Positions 26,960 to 35,961 of a stretch of 45,472 nt of DNA are shown piece after piece. Source of the stretch: Candidatus Roslinia caecavium. GTDB lineage: Bacteria; Bacillota; Clostridia; Monoglobales; Monoglobaceae. The stretch's first letter is position 1. The number at the start of each line of letters is the position of its first letter. The notes beneath the pieces are model-generated. The model saw only the letters and a program-made list of their open reading frames with translations, was not told the DNA's origin and did not search any database. The translations under genes and the position numbers were made by a program. Location of the stretch: positions 1-45,472 of the forward strand of contig CAJFTO010000022.1 in assembly GCA_904419955.1 (NCBI GenBank), read 5' to 3'.

Positions 26960-28294
26960 ATGAAGTTTAAAAAAATAGGTTCTCTCACTCTCGCGGCGCT
27001 GTTTACGTTCAGCGCCGCCTATACCGTCGCCGCGGCGGAAAACGCCGGAATAAGCGTGACGATAAACGAGACGGCGGTCGATTTTTCAGCCTACGACAAC
27101 GCCGCGCCATATATCGACGGCGGGATCGTCATGGTTCCTATACGCGCTATCGCCGAAGGGCTCGGACTGAGCGTCGGCTGGGACGATACGACCGAAACCG
27201 TATCGCTTAGCGGCGACAGGGATATAGACGTTACCTTCGTCGTAAACTCAGATCTTGCGACCGTAAACGGCGAGACCGCGTCTCTCGAAAAAACCGCCGC
27301 TATGGTCGGAGACAGAACGTTCGTCCCGCTAAGTTTTATAGGGTCCGCTTTGGGCGCCGCGGTCGTTTATGACGAGAACTCAAACTCGATAAGCGTCAGC
27401 CGGAAAAATAACACGCAGGGCGGCGGAAACCACGACGGTATGCAGGGCGGCGGCGGTCAGACCGCTGAGGAGACCGATCCGGACGTCTTAGCCGTTATTG
27501 AAGAGGGTTCTGATAAATTCGAACAGTTCACATTCGAGGACGCCGAAAACGGCGTTTCGCTGGAATACAGCCTGTACGTTCCCGAAAACTACGACGAAAA
27601 CGAGGAATATCCGCTCATCATATTTATCCCCGACGCGTCCGGCGCAGGCAAGAGCGCCAAAGAGATAGTCGAACAATACTATGGCGCCGATATCTGGGTC
27701 AGCGCGGACGAGCAGGCTAAACACGAGTCGTTCGTCCTTGTCCCCGCGTTCTCCGAGGTGGTCGTAGACGACGACTGGAATACGTCCGAGCAGATAGATA
27801 CCGCGGTACGGCTCATAAACTATCTGACGGAGACCTACAGCGTAGACGCGGACAGATTGTATACCACCGGGCAGTCAATGGGATGCATGACCTCGCTCTA
27901 TCTAAACAGCGTTTATCCGGACATGTTCGCCGCTTCGCTGTTTGTCTCCGGGCAGTGGGATATATCCGTCTTGCAGGGGCTTGAAAATCAGAAATTCTTT
28001 TATATAACCGCCGGCGGAGACGCCAAGGCTTCCGGCGGTCAGAACGAAGTAAAGGCTATGTTCGACGCGGACGGCGTCCCATACGGCTACGGGACCTGGA
28101 ACGCTCAAAATTCGGTAGACGAACAAAACGCCGCTGCGTCCGAGCTGATAGCGCTGGGCTACAACGCGAATATGATCCGGTTTGAAACCGGCAGCGTATT
28201 AAACGGCGGCCAGGGCATGGAGCATAACGTCTCGTTCAATTACGGCTATAAGATACCCGCCGTAAGAGACTGGCTGTTCGAACAGTCCAAATAA
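26960..28294 (+). CDS. Secreted esterase/peptidase (alpha/beta hydrolase) with copper-amine-oxidase-like stalk domain
   Basis: This 444-residue protein starts at ATG 26960 behind CAGGAG. Residues 1-26 are a signal peptide. A stalk domain of the Cu_amine_oxidN1 type spans about 33-148 (MVPIRAIAEGLGLSVGWDD, then FVPLSFIGSALGA). A Gly/His/Gln-rich linker precedes a PHB-depolymerase or prolyl-oligopeptidase-like hydrolase (about 185-444). The likely triad is Ser306 in GQSMG, Asp354 in AGGDAKA and His422 in MEHNVSF. It probably acts on ester or peptide bonds outside the cell; the substrate is unknown. The gene is flanked by a leader terminator and its own terminator. Confidence 0.85.
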   Translation: MKFKKIGSLTLAALFTFSAAYTVAAAENAGISVTINETAVDFSAYDNAAPYIDGGIVMVPIRAIAEGLGLSVGWDDTTETVSLSGDRDIDVTFVVNSDLATVNGETASLEKTAAMVGDRTFVPLSFIGSALGAAVVYDENSNSISVSRKNNTQGGGNHDGMQGGGGQTAEETDPDVLAVIEEGSDKFEQFTFEDAENGVSLEYSLYVPENYDENEEYPLIIFIPDASGAGKSAKEIVEQYYGADIWVSADEQAKHESFVLVPAFSEVVVDDDWNTSEQIDTAVRLINYLTETYSVDADRLYTTGQSMGCMTSLYLNSVYPDMFAASLFVSGQWDISVLQGLENQKFFYITAGGDAKASGGQNEVKAMFDADGVPYGYGTWNAQNSVDEQNAAASELIALGYNANMIRFETGSVLNGGQGMEHNVSFNYGYKIPAVRDWLFEQSK

Positions 28295-28307
28295 GCGTAT
28301 GTACAAT

Positions 28308-28341
28308 AGACGCGCCGTCGTTATGATCGGCGCGTCTTTTC
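28308..28341 (+). terminator. Intrinsic terminator of the esterase gene
   Basis: AGACGCGCCG (28308-28317) pairs perfectly with CGGCGCGTCT (28328-28337) and TTTCTTCT follows. Confidence 0.88.
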
Positions 28342-28436
28342 TTCTATAATATTATATAAAAATATAACATATTTTCTTCTAAATAATATGACCGCATACG
28401 GCCATCGTATTATCTTCCAAAAACCATATCGTCTTC

Positions 28437-28643
28437 TCATGCCCCCGCGTACGCGAGACCTGCGGTATCGCCTTGGAGCCTGCGATAATATTTCTCTACA
28501 TAACCTAAATACAGCGCGGCTCCGACTATATAAGCGAACGCCGTGAACGCGTTTTCTTCGCGTGCGGTATTGACTTTTAAAAAGCGGCTACTTATAATAA
28601 TAGGCGCGGCCGCGCAAGAAAAAAGTATTAGCCGATTCGGCGT
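28437..28643 (-). pseudogene. Possible gene remnant of a small membrane protein
   Basis: On the minus strand a 68-codon frame without a normal start codon reads like coding sequence. It holds two hydrophobic stretches (LILFSCAAAPIIISS and AFTAFAYIVGAALYLGY) and a basic tail (EKYYRRLQGD), with codon use like the neighbours. It opens directly after a stop at 28646-28644. A 20-codon ATG frame from 28650 overlaps it in another frame. It may be the broken 3' end of a gene, or chance. No family is recognised. The rest of the 28342-28740 gap holds nothing I can support. Confidence 0.3.
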
Positions 28644-28740
28644 TTAACATACGCCGGAGGTTCTATCCGAAATGAGCGCGGACGAAAACTTTAATATTAC
28701 GGCATAGTTTTTACATATAATATAAGGAGGCGTACTAATT

Positions 28741-29523
28741 ATGGAAGATAAAAAATTTGAAGACAAGGCTCCCGAGTCCATCCCTTCGGAATTAGAACTG
28801 TTTGAAAACTTTCATCCCGAAGGCGCCGCTTTTCTGGATCGGGCTCAAAAAATAGCGCAGGCAACAGTCGAGTACAAGGAGCTTAGAATGATGTACGCGT
28901 GCGCGCTGAAGGAGATCAAGACCAAATTCGACGTACTTAACTCGGAGTTTAACATACGCTATCAAAGGAATCCTATCAGTTCCATAAGCACAAGGCTTAA
29001 AAGCACGTACAGCACGATAGAAAAACTTCACAAAAAAGGCAAGAACTTTACCTTAGACGACATAAAAACGCATATCCACGACGTCGCCGGAGTCAGGGTC
29101 GTCTGCTCGTATATCGACGACATATACCGCGTCGCGGAGGCGTTTACCAAACAGGACGACATAACCTTGCTTGAAGAGAAGGACTACATAAAAAATCCAA
29201 AACCGAACGGCTACAGAAGCCTGCACTTGATCGTCAGCATCCCGGTCTTCTTTGAACAGCAAAAGGAGTACTTAAAAGCAGAGGTCCAGATAAGAACGAT
29301 AGCTATGGATTTCTGGGCGAGCCTCGAGCATCAGATCAAATACAAAAAGGAGATCCCGGATCAGGACGACGTGATTAAAAAGCTGAAATCCTGCGCCGAC
29401 ACCATCTCCGAGACCGACCTGACCATGATGAACATAAGAAAACAACTCGAAAACGCATCCGACGTATCCAAGGACGACGAGCTCTATAAGAAGTTACGAC
29501 ATTTGGACGACCCTATATTTTAA
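28741..29523 (+). CDS. Small alarmone synthetase (GTP pyrophosphokinase, RelQ/YjbM-like)
   Basis: This 260-residue protein has a RelA/SpoT synthetase domain (about 60-225) and no HD hydrolase, TGS or ACT domain. Key blocks are SSISTRLKS, HDVAGVRVVCSYIDD, PKPNGYRSLHLIV (the GTP-binding G-loop with its stacking Tyr) and AEVQIRTIAMDFWASLEHQIKYK (Glu of EVQIRT is catalytic). It transfers pyrophosphate from ATP to GTP or GDP to make (p)ppGpp, giving stress control of growth. It is slightly longer than RelQ owing to an acidic N-terminus. ATG 28741 follows AAGGAGG at 10 bases. A TATAAT at about 28715 may be its -10 box. Confidence 0.92.
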   Translation: MEDKKFEDKAPESIPSELELFENFHPEGAAFLDRAQKIAQATVEYKELRMMYACALKEIKTKFDVLNSEFNIRYQRNPISSISTRLKSTYSTIEKLHKKGKNFTLDDIKTHIHDVAGVRVVCSYIDDIYRVAEAFTKQDDITLLEEKDYIKNPKPNGYRSLHLIVSIPVFFEQQKEYLKAEVQIRTIAMDFWASLEHQIKYKKEIPDQDDVIKKLKSCADTISETDLTMMNIRKQLENASDVSKDDELYKKLRHLDDPIF

Positions 29524-29834
29524 TTTAACGACTAATACCGATTTATTAAAGAGCGCTTTGGCAAATCGGAGTAAACTCAGGCCGATAATCGCGCCATGTT
29601 TAAATGCGAAATAATCCTAAGGCGCCGCGGCGTTTGAAACGTCTTATAACGCCGCCGCAAAAAGTTAGGTCTCCGACAACGACTCTATCTACGCGAACAT
29701 ATTAAAAATCTAAAAGCGCTTCGGACATATCTGATGAAAGCAAACTCGTTTTATAGAAATCCGAGGCGCTTAGACGATTCCATATTTGATTTAATTTTAA
29801 CAAAATTACCTGTGGTAAAAATTCATATTTTGTA
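29524..29834. other. Intergenic region after the alarmone synthetase gene
   Basis: An 8-bp hairpin GCGGCGTT/AACGCCGC (29627-29655) is present but lacks a T run on either strand. No gene or known RNA is recognised before the promoter at 29835. Confidence 0.4.
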
Positions 29835-29863
29835 TTGACAAACGTCGAATCTGATGTTAAAAT
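29835..29863 (+). promoter_or_regulatory. Promoter of the exopolysaccharide operon
   Basis: TTGACA (29835-29840) and TAAAAT (29858-29863) are spaced by 17 bases. The transcript would start near 29870, just before the riboswitch. Confidence 0.88.
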
Positions 29864-29894
29864 GTATTCCATCAATAGAATAATACGGACAAAA

Positions 29895-29976
29895 TTATAA
29901 TAGGGCAAATTCGTTGAAAGACGGAGACGCAAAGCTAAGATGGCTAAGTGATTTTATCATACGCTCGATCGGCTGC
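29895..29976 (+). promoter_or_regulatory. c-di-GMP-I (GEMM) riboswitch aptamer
   Basis: The region holds the diagnostic conserved blocks of the GEMM class in order: AGGGCAAA, a stem capped by a GAAA tetraloop (TTCGTT-GAAA-GACGGA), then GACGCAAAGC. A second stem follows with a CTAAG tetraloop-receptor strand facing a TACG segment (TGAT-TTT-ATCA top). The 3' strand CGGCTGC overlaps the 5' arm of the terminator that follows, so ligand binding and termination should compete; this predicts that c-di-GMP turns the operon on. The direction of the response is inference. It controls a 14-kb polysaccharide operon. Confidence 0.85.
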
Positions 29977-30006
29977 AACATATATATTAATGTTGCAGCT
30001 TTTTTG
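29972..30006 (+). terminator. Riboswitch expression-platform terminator
   Basis: GCTGCAACAT (29972-29981) pairs perfectly with ATGTTGCAGC (29990-29999), and six T residues follow. It lies 40 bases before the first gene of the operon. Confidence 0.92.
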
Positions 30007-30045
30007 TTGCCCGATTTTATTACGCCGGCAAACGGGAGATTTGTA

Positions 30046-30908
30046 ATGAACAAATATAAAATAGAGGTTATTATACCTGTTTACAACAACGAAGATACGA
30101 TTGAAAGGTGTCTTAAAAGCCTTAAAGCTCAGACCTTTTCGAGTTGGCGCGCGCTGATCGTGGACGACGCGTCTACTGACGGTTCGGCTGCTATCGTAAA
30201 AAATACGCCGCGGAGGACGACAGGTTTATCTATCTCCGAAACGAGAAAAATCTCGGCGTCGCTCGGACGCGCAACAAGGCTCTGTCCATGCTCGACTCCG
30301 AATACGCGGCGTTTTTGGACGCGGACGACGTCTGGGAAAAAGATATGCTCGCGGCGCTGCGCGGCTACGCTGAAAAATACGACGCCGACGTAGTACAATG
30401 CCGGTTCGTATACGACCTGCCCGGAGGAAAACAAATCCTGCCGAAGGGGGCGTTTAATGAAAACGTACTTTTGGAAGGAAAGTCGCTCAGGCGGGTATAT
30501 CGGCGTATGATGACCGGAATTAATATGAATCACGTCTGTATGAAGCTGATTCGCTCCTCTCTTATAAGCGGACTTAGGTTCGATACCGATCTTAAAACCG
30601 CCGAGGATCTGGATTTTTGCATACGGCTTTTTCATAACGTAAAACGATATTATTTTACGACCGGTATATTGTATCATTACTATCGCGGCCATACGTCGCT
30701 CACCGGCGGCGGACTGTCGTTTTCGCAGAAATTTTCGGCGAACAGACGGGTCTCGCGGACTCTCGCAAAGGCGTTGCCGGTCTGGGGAATAGACGACCTG
30801 TTTTATAGGACGCTGACATATCTGCGGCCGTATATAATTATTGTTTCAAAGGCGTTTAGGACGATCCGCGAAAAAGTCGTCGCCGGCGCCGGAAAAGGAA
30901 AGGTGTGA
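30046..30908 (+). pseudogene. GT2 glycosyltransferase, frame broken by one missing base in an A run
   Basis: ATG 30046 (behind GGGAGA) starts a GT-A fold glycosyltransferase: VEVIIPVYNN-like start, IERCLKSLKAQTF and LIVDDASTDGSAAIVK. At the A6 run 30198-30203 the frame is lost. One more A would restore KKYAAEDDRFIYL, NLGVARTRNKALSML and FLDADDVWEKDM (the DxD metal site) in the frame that continues to TGA 30906-30908, giving about 287 residues. The two halves together form a complete GT2 protein, so the break is recent, an assembly error, or bypassed by slippage: the codons read A-AAA-AAT, the form of a -1 slippery site. It is the first gene of the operon, so its state matters for the polymer made. 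Confidence 0.85.
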
Positions 30909-30909
30909 A

Positions 30910-32301
30910 GTGGAAATGAAACCCCGTAATATGCGCTCGGAAGGAAAATACAACTTTCTGCTCAACTGCGCCGTACTGTTAAGCATAGCGGCGTTATTCT
31001 GGCTCGTCATGCCCGAACGCGGACCGATAGGGTCGCGCAGCATGTTGTTTTTAAACGCGGTCTACGTATGCGGGCTAATGGGCTTTATGTGGGCGCTCGA
31101 AAAATACTCCGCTCTTATTTCCGGTATGCGTGAAAAAGCGGTCTCGACCATTCTTTCGGCTATATATATGTTCGTAGTGATGTGCGCGATAAACTTTATC
31201 CTATTCAACGAATCGGCACGATTGATATACGACGCGGCATTCGCATTGGTCGATATTCTCTTCGTTTGCGGGATCGACGCGCTGACCGAACGGTTTTATA
31301 ATACGCATTACCGGCAGCCGCGGCTATTGATAATAGATACCGACCCAAACAACATCAACCGAACAAAAAGAATAAAATACGGCGTCTTGAAAAAATACGA
31401 CTCCTGGTACGAAAATATCGATGGCAAAACTTCGGAAGAATTTGTCGAATTTGTCAACGAACAATTTCCGCTGTTCGACGCCGTATGTGTTTTAAACGGC
31501 TTCCACCGCTTTGAATATCGGGCGGCGGTCAATACCGCGGTGAAAATGAATAAGGATCTGTTCATCGTTCCCGAAATGGTGGACGTCGGTAAGACCAATG
31601 CGAAGATCGTCTGTTTCGACGATATCCTCACGCTATATATGCCGAAGACAGAGTTCAGCGCCGCCGAACTGTTTTTTAAACGGACCGTCGATATCGTCCT
31701 TTCGCTCGCCGGATTGATCGCAGCGGCGATCCCTATGGCTATAATCGCAGCGGCGATAAAGTTGACTTCGCCCGGGCCGGTGATCTATAAGCAGACCAGA
31801 TATACTCGGGGTAAACGCGAGTTCGAGATCTATAAATTCAGGACTATGATCCCGGACGCCGAGAAACTGAGCGGACCTAAATTTGCGGAAAAGGACGATC
31901 CGCGGATAACCAAAGTCGGAAAAGTTCTTCGTTCTATGCGGCTCGACGAACTGCCTCAGATCATAAATATACTAAAAGGCGATATGAGCGTAGTCGGCCC
32001 GAGACCAGAGAGGCCGGTTTTCGTTAAGCAGTTCGAGAAAGAGATCGAACGGTATAACGACAGGTTCAAGGTCAAGGCGGGTCTGACCAGCCTATCCCAC
32101 GTATACGGGAGATATTCTACATATATCCACGACAGGACCTATTACGATTTATTTTATATAACCCACTATTCGCCGCTGCTAGATCTTAAGATAATACTTT
32201 TGACGACAAAAACAATGTTTTTAAAATCAGCGGCCGAAGGCGAAGATGGATTTAAAGAAAAAACGGTTGCCGAACATAAAGAGGAGGCGTTGATCAAATG
32301 A
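30910..32301 (+). CDS. Exopolysaccharide polyprenyl glycosylphosphotransferase (initiating sugar-phosphate transferase)
   Basis: This ~463-residue membrane enzyme should transfer the first sugar phosphate to undecaprenyl phosphate. About four N-terminal membrane helices are followed by a cytoplasmic Rossmann-like segment (about 130-240). Another helix precedes the catalytic domain: FFKRTVDIVLSLAGL, SPGPVIYKQTR, FEIYKFRTM, MRLDELPQIINILKGDMS and VGPRPERP are the hallmarks of the bacterial sugar transferase family. The start is GTG 30910 (AAAGG 6 bases upstream) or ATG 30916. Both begin just after the GT2 stop. It overlaps the next gene by 4 bases. Confidence 0.92.
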   Translation: MEMKPRNMRSEGKYNFLLNCAVLLSIAALFWLVMPERGPIGSRSMLFLNAVYVCGLMGFMWALEKYSALISGMREKAVSTILSAIYMFVVMCAINFILFNESARLIYDAAFALVDILFVCGIDALTERFYNTHYRQPRLLIIDTDPNNINRTKRIKYGVLKKYDSWYENIDGKTSEEFVEFVNEQFPLFDAVCVLNGFHRFEYRAAVNTAVKMNKDLFIVPEMVDVGKTNAKIVCFDDILTLYMPKTEFSAAELFFKRTVDIVLSLAGLIAAAIPMAIIAAAIKLTSPGPVIYKQTRYTRGKREFEIYKFRTMIPDAEKLSGPKFAEKDDPRITKVGKVLRSMRLDELPQIINILKGDMSVVGPRPERPVFVKQFEKEIERYNDRFKVKAGLTSLSHVYGRYSTYIHDRTYYDLFYITHYSPLLDLKIILLTTKTMFLKSAAEGEDGFKEKTVAEHKEEALIK

Positions 32302-33749
32302 TAGATAAAATGAAACCCCTAAAGATCGCGCAAAGAGCTTTTTACAAAGGGAGGCTCACAAAGTTTAAAAGGGTGGTCGCGCTCATGATCGCCCTGGGTA
32401 TCGTATTCGCTCTGCTCTATTTTGTAAAATATATATATAACGAATACGCTTCCGCGCGAGCCCATATCGTACTCACCTACCCCGAGATAGCGGCGTCTTG
32501 CTATCCGGACGGGGAGCGGTTTACCGTCTACGAGTTTATAGACGACGAAAAGATCGCCGCCGCGCTGAAGATCATGCAGGATTCCGGAAAGTACCAAAGC
32601 TACACGGTCGAGGACATAAAAAACAACCTCTACCTCTACAGCTATCTGGAAGGCTCCGCGAGCGCGTCGGTGTCGTCCGCAAGAAGCGAGGGCAACGACT
32701 ACAGCTACGTTGCGAACGAATACAGGATAACCTATATCCAACAACACGACTACCGCAACAGCAATATTTTCGTAAAACTGTTCTCCCCGGATTACAGTCA
32801 GGATTTCTTAAACGCACTCATGCAGGTCAACAGAGAGCGCATCGCCGAGACGTCGGGCGGCATAGGCGGCTTTAAGACCCTGACCGCCATGGGCGACCTG
32901 TCCGGCTACGACTACCAGGAAGAGATACAGCAATACAGGGTCAAAGTTGAAGCGATAATAAACTGCTTAAACGAACTGGAAAACGCGTCGCCGGGCTTCA
33001 TCTCAAGCGACGAGGATAACACTGCGCTCAGGGATATAATAGGCGAGTACGAACTTCTCGTTACAAACAAACTCGACGGGATTGAAAGCTTTATTAAGTC
33101 GTCGAATATCTCTCGCAATATCGAGGTCAACTCAAACAAGCTGTTCGTCAACCTCGAAAACAGTTCTCTGCTATTCTGCCAATATAACGACAGAGCCGCG
33201 GTAAACAAATACGCGATGGATAATTACGACCACACCTTTACAGAAAACCTGATCAACGTAGTGCGCGACGAAAACCAAGGTCTTTACCAAGCGAGACCTA
33301 AGACTGCGTTCGATACGATAGTCGAACAGAAGCACGACGCGGACGAAATGACCGCCCAGTACAGCTCCGATATAATTCTGCTCAACCAGGAAATCTGGCG
33401 AGCTCAGAGTATGTCGCAGAGCACAGAGGAGTATACAAGACTCAGCGCGCTATGCGACGGATATCTCTCCGAACTTAAGACGGAATACGACGCGCTGACC
33501 GATAAGGCCGTAAGCGTAGTTGAGGAATACTATAACGACATAAACGAAGGTTACATGACCGCGAGCGTAACTCACAGGGAGATCTTCGACCTCGATCTTT
33601 TTGTCGGCTCGGTGCTTGCTTTCGCGCTCGGCGCCGTCATGGCGTTCATAATATGCATAGCGTATAACGTTATACAGGACAACGTCATGCTCCACCGCAA
33701 AAAGAAACTGCTTGAAAATATAAAGAAAACGGAAGCCGGAGGTATGTGA
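32298..33749 (+). CDS. Wzz-like polysaccharide chain-length (co-polymerase) protein 1
   Basis: This 483-residue protein has one membrane helix near the N-terminus (about 25-45) and one near the C-terminus (about 436-458). The ~390 residues between them are extracytoplasmic and largely helical, with coiled-coil-like stretches. This is the topology of polysaccharide co-polymerases that set chain length, though the sequence is divergent and I see no Pro-rich signature at the second helix. The short basic C-terminal tail (HRKKKLLENIKK) has no kinase domain. The start ATG 32298 overlaps the previous stop (ATGA). The next gene encodes a second protein of the same topology with an EAL-type tail, so the two may act together. 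Confidence 0.65.
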   Translation: MIDKMKPLKIAQRAFYKGRLTKFKRVVALMIALGIVFALLYFVKYIYNEYASARAHIVLTYPEIAASCYPDGERFTVYEFIDDEKIAAALKIMQDSGKYQSYTVEDIKNNLYLYSYLEGSASASVSSARSEGNDYSYVANEYRITYIQQHDYRNSNIFVKLFSPDYSQDFLNALMQVNRERIAETSGGIGGFKTLTAMGDLSGYDYQEEIQQYRVKVEAIINCLNELENASPGFISSDEDNTALRDIIGEYELLVTNKLDGIESFIKSSNISRNIEVNSNKLFVNLENSSLLFCQYNDRAAVNKYAMDNYDHTFTENLINVVRDENQGLYQARPKTAFDTIVEQKHDADEMTAQYSSDIILLNQEIWRAQSMSQSTEEYTRLSALCDGYLSELKTEYDALTDKAVSVVEEYYNDINEGYMTASVTHREIFDLDLFVGSVLAFALGAVMAFIICIAYNVIQDNVMLHRKKKLLENIKKTEAGGM

Positions 33750-33750
33750 T

Positions 33751-35961
33751 ATGGGACTTTTAAATATAAAAGATATGCTAAACGTTATCCGCCGGTACTT
33801 TCTGCGGATACTCGCGCTGTCGCTTGCAGCCGGACTGGTTAGCATATTCGTTGCAGACTCGATGCAGACCTACACCTGCGTATTGGGATTTAAGTTCAAC
33901 CACTCGGGTGCGGAAGAAGGTCTCGCGCCGGACGATACGAGCGAACTCGATCCGTACGAGATACAGAATCCCGTGATAATCCAGGGCGCGCTCGAAAATC
34001 TTGGGCTGGAAGACGACAAACGGCTCAGCGTGCGCGGCATACGGCAAAATATAAGTATATCCAAGGTAGTTACCGACCTCGACCAAGAGGTATCTGACTC
34101 CGCCGCTCTGCTCGGCGAGAGATACGAGGCGGCGGCGACCGAGTTCGAGATGACGTTTACCTACGACGCGTCGCTGGGCGACGAGTTCGGCGTAAAGATG
34201 TTCAGCAATATAATCAAGGAATACGACGAATTTCTGCTCGATAAGTATTACAACAAAAAGACGATCCCCGATTTCGCAAAGACTGTCGACGGTTCGTCCG
34301 CGGATTATATAGAGATCTCAAATTCAATGAGCGACAGTCTCGATTCCATAATAACCTACTTATCGTCGCTCGCCGAATATTTCCCTGACTATCGCTCGAG
34401 ACGCACCGGCTATTCTTTCGCGGAGCTTCAGACGCTCTACGAACACGTCAGAGATATACAGCACGCCAAGTACTACGGCAATATCCGCATAGGGAATCTC
34501 GCTAAGGATCCCGAGATGGTGATAAAAAGCTACCAGAACCGGGTAAACGATCTCACTGAGACTATGACCGTAGATAACTCTATAGCCGAAAACTACAGGA
34601 ACGAGATCCTGACCTTCTACGACTCATATAAGGCGGCCGGTCTCTACGATCAGGCGCAGCGGACTCAGACCGACCTCAACGCCTCCAACAACAACGACGA
34701 GAGCGTCCTTGAGGAATTCAACATCGAAGAGCACCAGAACACGTACGACAACATAGTCCTCTCCTACGCGGAGCGCGCTTCGGCGGCTACGGATGCGCTA
34801 CACACGATAAACTACTATAACACAATAATCAACGACTATACATACGATTCAGTTCCGCAGGAGACCAAGACTCGGTTGATCGCCGAGAACGAGGAGATCT
34901 TCAACGAGATCCGCGAGCTTTCGACCCGGTACTGCGAGATCGCTAACCTTGCGATAGACGAGCTGTTCTACACCGAGGTCAACGGCGATCTTCAATACCT
35001 GATCCTGCCCGAGGTGACTACGGATATCCCGGTAAAACTTGTGGCGGCGTTCGTGATAATTCTCGCTTTCGGTCTGCTTATGATAGCGGCGCTCCTTAGA
35101 GAACTTGCCAAGAACATCTCCAAGAAAACCCGCGAGGATGAGAAACCGGTTAATGATAAAGTGGAGATAGACGTCTCAGGAATGAGTCGGACGCATCAGC
35201 TCGTATACGAACAGTACCTTAAGGATTTTGAGGAATTCTACCTGGTATATCAGCCTATGGTGAGCGACGAAGAGGGCGGCAGAGAGCACCTTGAGACGCT
35301 TATCAGATGGCGCAGCGAAGAGCTTGGCATGGTATCTCCCGCGAAGATAATCGACTGCGTATCCGAGTTCGGAATATTCCGCCAGCTAAACGAATGGATA
35401 ATCAAAAACGTATGCGCGGATATCGCCCGTATAGGCAAGGATAAAGGCAAAGCTCCGGTTGTTCATATCAACTGTCCGTCGCGCCAGCTTCAGGACTTTG
35501 CGCTGAACGACATAATCATAAAATATGTGTCTGAAAATCATATCCCCGCCGAGTGCGTCTGCCTTGAGCTAGAGGTATTCGACATAGCGTCGTCGCTCGA
35601 GGACATAACCCTGCTCGAGGATATGGGAATAGGCATATGCATAGACAAATTCGAGAACACTGACGAGGAACAGGAAATAATAAAGGTTCTTGAGCCAAAG
35701 TACATAAAAATGAGCATTGACAGCCTAAACTCCGATATTTACGCGACGACAAGCGAGGACTTTTTAAAGGCTGAGGAGGAGATGGAGCGAACCTTCACTC
35801 ATATAATAAACGAATGCAGACAACATGGGATAAAGGCTTGCATATGCGGCGTAGAGACCGCCGCTCAGGACGAACTTGTTACGCGTCTCGGTTTCGACTA
35901 CAAGCAAGGTTACTTCTACGGCAAGCCCGAACGACTTGAAAGAAAGGAAACAAAAGATTGA
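33751..35961 (+). CDS. Wzz-like co-polymerase fused to a degenerate EAL domain
   Basis: This 736-residue protein has membrane helices at about 17-35 and 428-449 around a helical extracytoplasmic region, as in Wzz/Wzc. After a 40-residue linker, residues 491-727 form an EAL-type domain in the cytoplasm: YQPMVS, LETLIRW (Glu515-x-Leu517), Asn574, CLELE (Glu606), IDKF, Lys653, GVET (Glu702) and KQGYFYGKP (Gln719). The DDFG motif is changed to DKFE (second Asp lost), and the AEGVE motif to ICGVE. The domain is thus probably unable to cleave c-di-GMP but may bind it. In Wzc-type proteins a tyrosine-kinase domain sits at this position. ATG 33751 follows GGAGG; it overlaps the next gene by 4 bases. 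Confidence 0.85.
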   Translation: MGLLNIKDMLNVIRRYFLRILALSLAAGLVSIFVADSMQTYTCVLGFKFNHSGAEEGLAPDDTSELDPYEIQNPVIIQGALENLGLEDDKRLSVRGIRQNISISKVVTDLDQEVSDSAALLGERYEAAATEFEMTFTYDASLGDEFGVKMFSNIIKEYDEFLLDKYYNKKTIPDFAKTVDGSSADYIEISNSMSDSLDSIITYLSSLAEYFPDYRSRRTGYSFAELQTLYEHVRDIQHAKYYGNIRIGNLAKDPEMVIKSYQNRVNDLTETMTVDNSIAENYRNEILTFYDSYKAAGLYDQAQRTQTDLNASNNNDESVLEEFNIEEHQNTYDNIVLSYAERASAATDALHTINYYNTIINDYTYDSVPQETKTRLIAENEEIFNEIRELSTRYCEIANLAIDELFYTEVNGDLQYLILPEVTTDIPVKLVAAFVIILAFGLLMIAALLRELAKNISKKTREDEKPVNDKVEIDVSGMSRTHQLVYEQYLKDFEEFYLVYQPMVSDEEGGREHLETLIRWRSEELGMVSPAKIIDCVSEFGIFRQLNEWIIKNVCADIARIGKDKGKAPVVHINCPSRQLQDFALNDIIIKYVSENHIPAECVCLELEVFDIASSLEDITLLEDMGIGICIDKFENTDEEQEIIKVLEPKYIKMSIDSLNSDIYATTSEDFLKAEEEMERTFTHIINECRQHGIKACICGVETAAQDELVTRLGFDYKQGYFYGKPERLERKETKD

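Noticed and set aside
29600..29660. Hairpin GCGGCGTT/AACGCCGC as terminator of the alarmone synthetase gene
   Set aside because: No T run follows on either strand and it lies about 100 bases past the stop codon.
29702..29932. 76-codon minus-strand frame
   Set aside because: It covers the promoter and riboswitch, is AT-rich by composition, and has no binding site or recognisable protein pattern.
29914..30045. Open frame extending the first GT2 gene upstream into the riboswitch
   Set aside because: It runs through the aptamer and terminator, has no ribosome binding site, and ATG 30046 has a good one.
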